A DNA stretch of 27,912 nucleotides from an uncultured Faecalibacterium sp. (GTDB lineage Bacteria > Bacillota > Clostridia > Oscillospirales > Ruminococcaceae), in NCBI GenBank assembly GCA_934553285.1, contig CAKTFD010000016.1, positions 1-27,912 on the forward strand. Reading direction: 5' to 3'. Position numbers and translations under genes: made by a program. Positions 1-8,700 of this stretch are shown piece after piece (the stretch's first letter is position 1; every line of letters starts with the position of its first letter). The notes below the pieces were generated by a model. That model searched no databases, had not been told where the DNA came from, and saw only the letters and a list, made by a program, of their open reading frames with translations.

Positions 1-727
1 GGAGATCCTGCAGTCCGGCGGCTACAAGCTGATCCTGGCCAACAGCTCCTACAAGACCGGCACCGATGCCATCAACAGCCAGCTGGATGAGATGATCAGC
101 CTTATCAAGACCGTAGACCCTGCAGGCGTCATCACCGGCGAGGGTGCCATGACCAAAGACCTGATCGAGGTCGCGGATGTGGACTTTAAGAACGTCAACA
201 TCTGGTCCATCCTGGCCGTGTTGGCCATCATCGCCATCTCCTTCAAGAGCCTTTCCATCCCCGTGCTGCTGGTGGCCAGCATCGAAGCCGCTATCGCCAT
301 CAACATGGGCATCCCGTACTTTACCGGTACACAGCTGCCCTTTATTGCCAGCATCGTCATCGGCACCATCCAGCTGGGCGCTACCGTGGACTACTCCATC
401 CTGATGACCACCCGTTATCACGAGGAGCGCGTCTTTGGCCGCACCCCCATGGAAGCCGCCCAGCAGTCGCTGGAGCACTGCAGCCAGTCCATCCTGACCA
501 GCGGCCTGACCTTCTTTGCCGCCACGGTCGGCGTGGCCGCCATCAGCAAGATGGAGCTGCTGCGGAGCATCTGCCTGCTGATCTCCCGCGGCGCTCTGAT
601 CAGTATGCTCGTCATCCTGGTCGTGCTGCCTGCCGCCCTGATGCTGTGTGACTGGATCATTCGCCACACCACCCTCAAGTGGATGGTGCCTGAATCTGCC
701 AACGCCAAGAAGTCTGCAAAGGAGTAA
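1..727 (+). CDS. MMPL/RND-family membrane transporter, C-terminal part (5' truncated by window)
   Basis: The reading frame is open from base 2 to the TAA at 725-727, so 241 residues are visible and the N-terminal part lies outside the window. After about 55 soluble residues come several hydrophobic segments (about bases 200-330, 335-400, 500-560 and 590-660), ending in a short basic tail. The second group carries G-A-T-V-D-Y followed by a T-T-R-Y-H-E-E loop, a hallmark of the second membrane half of MMPL/RND-type exporters, where the Asp lies in the proton-relay helix. In Firmicutes such proteins export lipids, peptides or drugs using the proton gradient; the substrate cannot be read here. 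The next gene starts 6 bases after the stop and encodes a secreted heptad-repeat protein, so the two probably form an operon and work together. Family call is firm, function general. Confidence 0.85.
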   Translation, partial: EILQSGGYKLILANSSYKTGTDAINSQLDEMISLIKTVDPAGVITGEGAMTKDLIEVADVDFKNVNIWSILAVLAIIAISFKSLSIPVLLVASIEAAIAINMGIPYFTGTQLPFIASIVIGTIQLGATVDYSILMTTRYHEERVFGRTPMEAAQQSLEHCSQSILTSGLTFFAATVGVAAISKMELLRSICLLISRGALISMLVILVVLPAALMLCDWIIRHTTLKWMVPESANAKKSAKE

Positions 728-733
728 TGCGCT

Positions 734-2641
734 ATGAAAAAATCGCTTCGTTTCGCCAGTGCGGCGCTGGCTGTTGCCCTTGCCGCCAGCTGTGCAGCCC
801 CGGCTTTTGCCGCTGGCAGCAGCTTTACCAAGTCCGAGACCGTGTACGCTGTGATGAACGCCGATGGCTCCATCCAGAGCACCACCGTCAGTGAGCATGT
901 CTACAGTGCCGCCGGTCTGTCCAAAGTTACCGACCAGAGCACCCTGACCAATATCCAGAACACCGAGAGCAGCGCCACCTTTACCCAGGACGGCGAAAAG
1001 CTGGTGTGGAACACCGATGATACCGATGTGTACTACAAAGGCGAGACCAGCCGTGCGCTGCCCATCGAGGCCACCGTTACCTATGCGCTGGACGGCCAGG
1101 AGGCTGCTCTGGAAGACCTGATCGGCAAAAGCGGCCATCTGACCGTGACCATCGCCCTGAAAAACAACGAGACCGGCACCGTGAATGTAAACGGCAAGGA
1201 CCGCACCATCGTCACCCCGCTGGTCACCGCTGTGGGCGTGATCTTTGGGCAGGATGCCACCAACGTGGTGGCCGCCCATGGTCTGGTGGAAAGTGCCGCC
1301 AAGAGCAATGTGGCCGCCTTTGTCACCCTGCCGGGCGTAAAGGACTCCCTGTCCGGCCTGCTGCCCGACCAGCTGGACACCATCGAGGACTACCTGCAGG
1401 ACACCATCACGGTGGAGGCCGATGTTACCGAGCTGACCTGCCCCCAGGTGATGATGGCCTGTGCCACCAGCGCCGCTGCACTGGGCACTGACAACGTATT
1501 TGACCTGAGCAGCATCAACGACCTGACCGATGGCATCAACCAGCTGAACGATGCCATGAGCCAGCTGCTGGACGGCGCTTCCCAGCTGGCAGATGCCACT
1601 ACCCAGCTGTCGGACGGTGTGCTGGCCCTGCTGGATGGTGCCAGCGCCCTGAGCAGCGGTGCCTCTACACTGGATAACGGCCTGAGCCAGCTGACCGGCG
1701 GTCTGGATACCCTGACTGCCAACAACAGCGCCCTGAACAGCGGCGCACAGCAGGTGGCCGACGGCGTGCTGGCCTCTGCCAACAAGACCCTGAAAGAGGG
1801 CGGCCTGATCGATACCGATATGACCTGGGACAACTACACCGAGGTCATCGATACCATCCTGACCATGAACGACAAGACCCTGGCTGCCGGCCGCCGCAAG
1901 ATCGTGCGCACCATCTGGGAGCAGGCCCCCAGCTTCAAGGACAGCCAGCTGGATCTGGCCCTGTACCTTTCCGCCACCAAGACCGACCACGACCTGGAAG
2001 CCGCCCTGCGCCTGATGCAGAACTACGACCCCTCCATGCTGAGCGGTCTGGTGCAGCTGATGACCAGCCAGGAGGCCAAGGATACCGCCCATGCCGAGCT
2101 GAAATATCAGGTGGAGAACAGCCAGGATATCGCTGATGTGCGTGCCCTGAAAGACAGCCTTGCAAAGATCCAGCTCTTTGTTTCCAGCGTGGGACAGTAC
2201 ACCGCCGGTGTGCAGACCGCTGCAGACGGTGCCCACTCCGCCAAGGACGGCAGCGCCCAGCTTTCTGCCGGTGCCAAGACCCTGTATGATGGCGTGAACA
2301 CCCTGAATAACGGCGCCAGCCAGCTGAACGATGGTTCTCACCAGCTGAACGACGGCCTGAACCAGTTCAACGAGGAAGGCATCTCCAAGCTGACCGGTGC
2401 ACTGGATCAGGATCAGCTGCACGGCCTCAAGACCGTGCTGGACGAGATGACCGACCGGCTGGAAAGCTACACCAGCTTTGCCGGTGCGCCCGAGGACGCC
2501 GAGTGCAGTGTGAAGTTCATCTACAAGACCGCCGAGACCGTGGCTTCTGTTGAGAATACGGTGGCTGATACCCAGACGGTCAAGGAGGGCAACATCTTCA
2601 CCCGCCTGTGGCAGCGCATCCTGGATCTGTTCAAGTTCTGA
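734..2641 (+). CDS. secreted X-X-X-Leu-X-X-Gly heptad-repeat protein (YhgE/Pip-like extracellular region)
   Basis: 635 residues, ATG start 6 bases after the upstream MMPL gene. Residues 1-27 look like a signal peptide (basic MKKS, hydrophobic core, A-F-A cleavage site). A beta-rich region follows (about 30-240). Two blocks of degenerate heptads with Leu at position 4 and Gly at position 7 (for example QLNDGSHQLNDG) occupy about 263-345 and 491-548, separated by a helical stretch. The C-terminus is an amphipathic segment with no clear membrane span or sortase motif. Heptads of this type are known from the extracellular part of YhgE/Pip-like proteins and of some MMPL partners, where they form long helical structures. 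I infer an extracytoplasmic accessory to the upstream transporter. A Cys at residue 20 is preceded by A-A-S, a poor lipobox, so lipoprotein anchoring is unlikely but not excluded. Confidence 0.8.
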   Translation: MKKSLRFASAALAVALAASCAAPAFAAGSSFTKSETVYAVMNADGSIQSTTVSEHVYSAAGLSKVTDQSTLTNIQNTESSATFTQDGEKLVWNTDDTDVYYKGETSRALPIEATVTYALDGQEAALEDLIGKSGHLTVTIALKNNETGTVNVNGKDRTIVTPLVTAVGVIFGQDATNVVAAHGLVESAAKSNVAAFVTLPGVKDSLSGLLPDQLDTIEDYLQDTITVEADVTELTCPQVMMACATSAAALGTDNVFDLSSINDLTDGINQLNDAMSQLLDGASQLADATTQLSDGVLALLDGASALSSGASTLDNGLSQLTGGLDTLTANNSALNSGAQQVADGVLASANKTLKEGGLIDTDMTWDNYTEVIDTILTMNDKTLAAGRRKIVRTIWEQAPSFKDSQLDLALYLSATKTDHDLEAALRLMQNYDPSMLSGLVQLMTSQEAKDTAHAELKYQVENSQDIADVRALKDSLAKIQLFVSSVGQYTAGVQTAADGAHSAKDGSAQLSAGAKTLYDGVNTLNNGASQLNDGSHQLNDGLNQFNEEGISKLTGALDQDQLHGLKTVLDEMTDRLESYTSFAGAPEDAECSVKFIYKTAETVASVENTVADTQTVKEGNIFTRLWQRILDLFKF

Positions 2642-2680
2642 TCCCTGTCATTTTCCTTCCAGAATAGTATATAGATATAC

Positions 2681-2722
2681 GCAGCAAAGCCCCGCAGCCG
2701 GATGGTTGCGGGGCTTTGCTGC
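2681..2722 (+). terminator. rho-independent hairpin, probably bidirectional
   Basis: A perfect 16-bp inverted repeat (2681-2696 and 2707-2722, core AAAGCCCCGCA/TGCGGGGCTTT) with a 10-base loop starts 39 bases after the stop of the heptad-repeat gene. The U-tract is short and lies inside the arm. It can stop the MMPL/heptad operon on the plus strand. It is also the only obvious stop for minus-strand transcripts coming from the GH2 gene. Confidence 0.7.
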
Positions 2723-2741
2723 GCTCAGCGCTGTATCGTAA

Positions 2742-2776
2742 TAGGGTTCTTACACGCCATAGGATTCTTACACGCC
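2742..2776. repeat. 17-bp near-perfect tandem repeat at the end of the SDR remnant
   Basis: Copies at 2742-2758 and 2760-2776 differ at one base (TAGGGTTCTTACACGCC versus TAGGATTCTTACACGCC) and are separated by one A. The second copy contains the stop and last two codons of the SDR remnant, so the first is a local duplication of that gene end. Confidence 0.8.
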
Positions 2777-2893
2777 GGAATAAGCCGAGAAGCCGCCGTC
2801 CACCGGCAGGCAGATGCCGGTAATGAAACCGGCAGCGTCATTGTTCAGCAAAAACAGCAGTGCGCCCACAAGGTCTTTCTCGCTGTCGCCAAA
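2768..2893 (-). pseudogene. 3' remnant of a short-chain dehydrogenase/reductase (SDR) gene
   Basis: Reading the minus strand from 2893 to the TAA at 2768-2770 gives about 41 residues that match the C-terminus of classical SDR enzymes: F-G-D-S-E-K-D-L-V-G-A-L-L-F-L-L, then F-I-T-G-I-C-L-P-V-D-G-G-F and a final S-A-Y-S-G-V. The T-G-x-x-x-P-V-D-G-G-F motif is the usual SDR C-terminal substrate/oligomer segment. The similarity stops at about 2893, there is no start codon, and the cofactor (TGxxxGxG) and catalytic (YxxxK) parts are absent. The ending resembles UxuB-type D-mannonate oxidoreductases of Firmicutes from memory, but the fragment is too short to fix the substrate. It lies 26 bases downstream of the GH2 gene on the same strand, so it looks like a deletion scar or insertion boundary. 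Confidence 0.75.
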
Positions 2894-2919
2894 ATGACTT
2901 TTTTACCTTGAAGCTATCG

Positions 2920-5310
2920 TTATCCTTCCCGGCAGCGCACGGTCAGGGCGGCTTCGGTATCCAGTGCGCCCTCCATGCTGCAGTGCAGCACGGCGCGGCC
3001 CGCCTCGCCGGTGGTAGCCAGGTAGGTACCCGCCATACCGCCCCGCAGGGGCACTACGCTGGGGCCAAGGATCTTCAACGGGCCTTCCACCCGCAGGCAG
3101 ACGGCCTCGCCGCAGTAGGGCAGCAGGTTGCCGTTCTGGTCGATGGCGCGCAGGCTGACGGCGGCACAATCCCAGGTGGGGCCATCGGTCAGCAGCGGGT
3201 TATGCACGGTACACTCCAGCCGGACGCTCTGCACCGGCTCCCGCACCACGGTGCGCACAGCGCGGCCATGCCACACCGCCTCGAACCGGTACACCGGCGC
3301 AGGGCTGCCCAGCACGCCGATGTATTTGTAGTACATCCGCAGCAGATCGTTCCAGCTCAGGCGCAGCGAGAGCATCCGTGCCCGGGAAAGCGGCGAGAGC
3401 ACCATGGCGTCCCGGCGCATCTCGTTCAGGATGCCGGCTGCCTGGGCAGCGGTGGCGCGGTCCATGCCCTCGTATTTTTCCAGCAGGGAGCCAACAAAAT
3501 CGCTGATCTCAATGGGCGGGTGCGGCAGGGCGGCAAAGCGCCCCCGGCGGTCCGGGCTGAACTCCGCCACAAAATCGTTGCCGCGGTACAGCCGCACGCT
3601 CTCGGCGTTGGTAAACACCCAGCAGGCCGCTGCGGCACCGCCGGGCAGATCGCCCAGCGCCATGCCGGAGGATACCTCCATCACGATGTCGGAGGGTGCC
3701 CGGGGCGTTTTCTGGCTGGCGTACACGGCGGCAGACAGCTTGGGATTGCGGAACATATCCAGCACCCCGTGGTAGCAGATGCGGTCGCCGCTGCCAAACT
3801 CCCGGTGGGTGTTGTAATCCGCCATGCACCAGCCAAAGCTGCCCGCCACCCCCGGCTGGGCAATGCTGTCGTTGAGCACTGCCGCGTGGTGCAGCGCCTG
3901 CACCAGACGGTGCGGCTCGTCATCAAAGGGCTTTGCCGGGAAGTTCTGCCCCCCGAACTCGCTGATCAGATATCCCTTGCGGGTGTCGGGGGTCACAGCG
4001 GCGCGGTTCTCGCAGCCTGCGCCCCTGCCGGCATAGGAGTAATCGTTGTAGGCGTAAACATCCTCCAGCAGCTGGCTTTTGCGGCTGTTCCGCGCGCCTG
4101 CCGTGGGGCGGGTGGGGTCCAGCCGGTGGATGGCTTCGTTGGTGCGCTTGTAAAATTGTTCCTGATCGGGGCTGCCGTTGATGCGTGCCCCCCACAGGAA
4201 CACGCTGGGATGGTTGCGGTACTGGCACACCATCTCCCTGCAGTTCTGCAGCGCCTGTGCCTGCCAGACCTCGTCCCCGATGTGCTGCCAGCCGGGCATC
4301 TCGGTAAATACCAGCAGGCCCAGTTCATCGCAGGCATCCAGAAACGCCTGGCTCTGGGGGGAATGGCTGGTGCGCACCGCGTTGCAGCCCAGCTCCTTTT
4401 TCAGCAGCTGCGCGTCCAGCCGCTGGATGCTGTCCGGCATGGCGTAGCCCTGATACGGGTAGCTCTGGTGCCGGTTCAGCCCCCGCAGCTCCACCCGCTG
4501 CCCGTTCAGGTACAGCCCGCCCGCCACGAACTGCACGGTGCGGAACCCGAACCGCACCGTTTTTTCGTCCAGCACCCGGTCGGGCAGGCCGCTGGTGCCC
4601 GGGCGGATGAGCCGTACGGTCAGGGTATACAGGGTAGGATGCTCCAGGCTCCAGGGATGCACATTGTTCAGCGTACCGGTGATGGGCAGCGAAAGCTCGC
4701 CGCTGTACACGGCCCGGCTCCCGGCAGGGCTGCGGATCTCGGCCTGCAGGGTGCAGCCGACGGTCTCGCCCACCGTGGAGGTATAGATGCGGAAATCGCC
4801 CTCGGCTTTTGCCTCGATGAACACATCCCGCAGGTAGGCAGGCTCCTTGACATCCAGGCACACCGCCCGGTAGATGCCGCCGTAGGTCAGGTAGTCGATC
4901 TGCCCGCCAAAGGGCGGGATGTTCAGATCCTCGCGGCTGTCGCAGCGCACCGCCACCACGTTCTTCTGCCCCAGATGCAGTGCACCGGTCAGGTCCACCG
5001 TAAAGGCCGTGTAGCCGCAGCCATGGTGGAACACCCGCCGCCCGTTGCAGAACACCGTGGCATCGTGCGCCACCGCCCCAAAGGTAAGCAGCACCGTGCG
5101 GCCTGCCCACTCCCTGGGGGCAAAAAACTCCCGCCGGTAGCCGCACAGGCGCTGGTATTCATTCTCGTTGCAATAGTTATAGGGCAGCTGCCGGACAGTG
5201 TGGGGCAGCCGCACCGGCGTAAGCGAAAGCTCCGGGCACGCCGGGCGCACCAGCGCGGGGTCGAATGTGGGGGCAAACAGCCAGCCTTCGTTCCAATCGT
5301 AGTGTTCCAT
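2920..5310 (-). CDS. glycoside hydrolase family 2 protein (beta-galactosidase/beta-glucuronidase type), acid/base Glu apparently lost
   Basis: 796 residues; ATG at 5310 has GGAGAT 7 bases upstream. The order is GH2 sugar-binding jelly roll (about 1-155), immunoglobulin-like domain (about 158-258), TIM barrel (about 265-560) and a C-terminal beta domain with a helical insert (about 600-670). Barrel landmarks: R-G-L-N-R-H-Q (276-282), A-V-R-T-S-H (311-316), N-H-P-S-V-F-L-W-G-A-R-I-N-G-S (366-380), nucleophile region Y-L-I-S-E-F (E451), and a G-S-G-D-R-I-C-Y-H-G-V segment (506-516). Family members retain glycosides from beta-linked sugars by a two-Glu mechanism. Where relatives carry N-E, this protein has N378-G379 (GGC codon at 4174-4176), so the acid/base appears missing while the nucleophile remains. 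No signal peptide, so cytoplasmic. Substrate is not assigned. The downstream SDR remnant would fit uronate or sugar catabolism, which is only a hint. Confidence 0.85.
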   Translation of the reverse strand: MEHYDWNEGWLFAPTFDPALVRPACPELSLTPVRLPHTVRQLPYNYCNENEYQRLCGYRREFFAPREWAGRTVLLTFGAVAHDATVFCNGRRVFHHGCGYTAFTVDLTGALHLGQKNVVAVRCDSREDLNIPPFGGQIDYLTYGGIYRAVCLDVKEPAYLRDVFIEAKAEGDFRIYTSTVGETVGCTLQAEIRSPAGSRAVYSGELSLPITGTLNNVHPWSLEHPTLYTLTVRLIRPGTSGLPDRVLDEKTVRFGFRTVQFVAGGLYLNGQRVELRGLNRHQSYPYQGYAMPDSIQRLDAQLLKKELGCNAVRTSHSPQSQAFLDACDELGLLVFTEMPGWQHIGDEVWQAQALQNCREMVCQYRNHPSVFLWGARINGSPDQEQFYKRTNEAIHRLDPTRPTAGARNSRKSQLLEDVYAYNDYSYAGRGAGCENRAAVTPDTRKGYLISEFGGQNFPAKPFDDEPHRLVQALHHAAVLNDSIAQPGVAGSFGWCMADYNTHREFGSGDRICYHGVLDMFRNPKLSAAVYASQKTPRAPSDIVMEVSSGMALGDLPGGAAAACWVFTNAESVRLYRGNDFVAEFSPDRRGRFAALPHPPIEISDFVGSLLEKYEGMDRATAAQAAGILNEMRRDAMVLSPLSRARMLSLRLSWNDLLRMYYKYIGVLGSPAPVYRFEAVWHGRAVRTVVREPVQSVRLECTVHNPLLTDGPTWDCAAVSLRAIDQNGNLLPYCGEAVCLRVEGPLKILGPSVVPLRGGMAGTYLATTGEAGRAVLHCSMEGALDTEAALTVRCREG

Positions 5311-5712
5311 GGCAGGATCTCCGTCTGAGTGAAAGTCTTATACTGGTATGGTACCACAAAGTTGTGAACGAAAAAAGCACGCGCAGGGCTATTTTGCAGC
5401 TTTTTATCGCAATTTTCAAAAATAGTGCCAATCAAAACAGCATATTTGCGATATGCAGTTTGCGGATGTTGCTTGTGCATTAAAAACGCAAACTGCTATA
5501 AGCAAAAAAGCGGAGCGAGTGCAAAGGATATGTCCCTCAGAAAAAGCAAACTGCACAAGAACCAAATCAAACCTTTGGTGGTTTGGCTGAAATGTGAAAA
5601 ACCGTGCCAAAAGCCGCCAAAAAATGGTTGCGAACCGTAGGGAAACAGGTATAGAATAAACACAGAAGTGCGCAAAAACACTTCAATATTTAACAGAAAG
5701 GAATCATGAACG
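5311..5712. promoter_or_regulatory. divergent intergenic region between GH2 and LRR genes
   Basis: This 402-bp AT-rich stretch serves both flanking genes. For the plus-strand LRR gene, TTGCGA (5628-5633) with TATAGA (5650-5655, 16-bp spacer) or TAGAAT (5652-5657, 18-bp spacer) is a plausible promoter; AAAGG at 5697-5701 is the Shine-Dalgarno. For the GH2 gene a TATAAG-like -10 lies near 5337-5342 on the minus strand, without a clear -35. The 9-mer GCAAACTGC occurs at 5488-5496 and 5546-5554 and inverted at 5455-5463. The first and last of the left pair form a 10-bp inverted repeat (5455-5464/5487-5496). No convincing gene is seen in it. Confidence 0.5.
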
Positions 5713-8700
5713 ATGAAACGAATCCTTGCGGTGTTTCTGACATTGGCAATGGCGCTGAATGTTGCGCCCGTGGGTGCTTTTGCAGCTGCGGACAGCAACG
5801 CAGCATCCATTGTTGCCATCGAAGAAACTGATGAAAGCGCTTCGTCCCGGCTGGACGAGCAAACGGCGAGAGCCATTGCGTCCGACCCATTCCTGCAGCA
5901 GGCAAAGTCTGCTTCGCAGGAACAAAATTCCACCATTGACACTTCCGATGTGTCGATGGAAGCGACTAACAGCTTCGGCAAGCTGCTTTTAAACGGTATG
6001 GATGTGGACAAGGAGAACGGAAGCAGTTCCTCCACCGGAAGCAACATCCAGAAGATCACGCTGAACGGCAGGACGGCAACCGTTGACTATACAGCTGCAG
6101 AAGATGCTGACCTTGTGGTGGGCATTTATGCCGATGATGCCGAAGAACAGATGGTAGCCAGCGGCACAGTTGCTATTACAGCAATGGCAAATGGCACGGC
6201 AACAGTTGCGATCACCGGCGATATTCCGGATTACTATGTTATCAAAGGATATCTGTTTGATAAAGCAGAGCACGCACCGCTGTGTAATCCGTTTGTCAAT
6301 ACCTTCAATACGAAGAATATGGTAGACCTGAGTACAGCAACGGTCAATGACTTCCCAGAAGACCGCGTCATAAATCTTGACGATGACGCAACGACCAACT
6401 TTGCGGTCGTTAAACAGGATGTCACGCTTTTGACTCCTGAGGATTCTGCCGGAGGTAAGAATACCCTTACAAATGAAGATAATGATGGGCTGAATTATAC
6501 TATTGCAAACGCCAGTGAGGAAATCAAAAAACTACAAGCAGGTGATATCCTGACCTATGAGTATGCACCAGGTGAACTGCTTGTGGTCAAGGTAGCTTCC
6601 ATTACGATCAGCGGAGATACGGTTGCGATCCACGGCGATGATACACTGGAAGCTACAGAGGTGTTTGATGCACTGAAAATTGAAGAAAACTTGGCATCGA
6701 CTGATTTCGAGTATGATGGTTCAACCGCACAAGAAGGCGTAGAATATCTTGGTACAACGAATGAAGAAACCAACGGCATTATTACAGATGCATTTGATAA
6801 AATGTTTCATAGCGTTTACGAAGGTGGCGACGATTTTGAAATAGAGCATGAGTTTTCGATATCAGTTAATTTAAAAACCAATGGAGATTTAGACCCGGAC
6901 TTTGGAGACGATTCATCATCTGATGCGGATCTTGATATCCCGGGTTCAACCGCTGGTGCAGCAATTGCTTTAAAAGGTGCGATAAAACTAACCTTGGGGA
7001 TGACCTATGCTTACTACATTGCATGGGATCAGCAATATGTGGCAGTGAGTAGTGATTTGACGTCAAATGGTACGATCTCACTCAGCGGAGAGTATAATTT
7101 GAAGATTCCTATTCCTATTGGCTCGTTCCATACGACAAAAGCATTAAAAAAAGCCGGTACAGAAATTCATATAGGCCCTAATTTGGTTGCAAAAGCAGGC
7201 ACAGCACTTACATTTGGCTATACATATGAAAAACACATTGCATTTGCAATGCGCCCATTTAGTCCCATAACGGATCTGAGTCTGCCGGGATATGGAAAGA
7301 TTTATATTCCAGAAGAAACAGCATCGTCTGGAGCGCCACAGTCCCCGTCGGTCGAAATAACTGCGTTTGCTGGAATCGAATATAAAATTACAGCCAAAAT
7401 CGCAGGAGAACTTTTGGGAATCGACTTTGGTCCGACAGCAGGTGTGGAAGGAAAACTAAAGCCAACGATTTTTGAAGAAAGTGATGCCACAAAACACGAG
7501 TGTACAACCTGTTTCACGATTACTGAAAAATTCAAGGCCGACTTCACATACAAATTCATTCTTTTCCAGCATAACGACTTTGGAATAGACGCAGGCGATA
7601 AATGGATACTCGCGGACGAAGATCTGGGGACATTCTATTGGTCGCTGACTTATAATGAGTTTGCGCTTGGGTCATGTCCACACTTGGCTTATCGTGTCGA
7701 TATTACATTTGATGGAGATAACGCCGAAGGAAAAACAGTTTATGACCAAAACAAAACATTGCTTGGCACGCTGAATGGTGAAAATAAGCTGACCGCTTAT
7801 CTTGAGCCGGGCAATGGATATGTTATGACCGTAACCATAAATGGTACAGAATATAAGAGTAAACCATTTGATGTAGGACATGAGGCAACCAGCGTTACCT
7901 TTGGCCCCGGCAAAAAAGCCCCTGAGCCGGAAGGCGTTGTCGGATCCGGCAAGTGCGGCGATAACCTGACCTGGAAGCTGGATGCAAACGGCACCCTGAC
8001 CATCAGTGGCACCGGAGATATGTATGAATATGGTTCCGGACTATTTGGCGATGCAGAGCGTGTGCCTTGGCTCAGCGATTTGATGAGTGAATCCCCGATC
8101 AACAAACTGGTTCTGAACGAGGGCATTACCGGAATCAGTGACTTCGCATTCACGGCAAGCAAGATAGAGACCCTAGATATTCCCAGCAGTGTTACAAGCA
8201 TTGGCAGTGCCGCATTCAGCGGCTGCAAAAATCTGGTATCAGTCTCCGGTGGAGAAAATGTTTCTTATATTGGCAGCATGGCATTCTTGGAATGCAGTTC
8301 TTTGGCATCCATCGATCTCTCAGACAAGCTAGAAGGACTCTACATGGGCACATTCAAGGATTGCAAGAGCCTGACCTCTATTACGATTCCTGGCAACGTT
8401 GCAGTATACGGATTGTCCGATTTCGTATTTTCTGGCTGCGAAAAATTGAAAACTGTAACGTTAATGTATGGTGTGGTATCAATTGACTGCGAGATGTTTA
8501 AGGATTGTACCGCATTGGAAACAATTACCTTACCGGACACGGTGACCAATATTTACAGCGATGCCTTTAAAAACTGTACCGCATTGACAAAAGTTTTCTA
8601 TTACGGCACGGAAGAAGACTGGAATAAGATCAGCATAGCTGCGGGCAATGATGCACTAACCAATGCAACGCGTTCCTATATCGCGGAAAAGCATACTTCT

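Noticed and set aside
2860..5328. Long open frame (about 822 codons) on the plus strand opposite GH2
   Set aside because: The GH2 reading on the minus strand has clear domains and a Shine-Dalgarno. The plus frame is His/Gln/Ala-rich complement, with no motif.
5425..5640. Possible 71-codon gene upstream of the LRR gene
   Set aside because: No Shine-Dalgarno, odd composition, and it overlaps the repeats and promoter; judged as intergenic.
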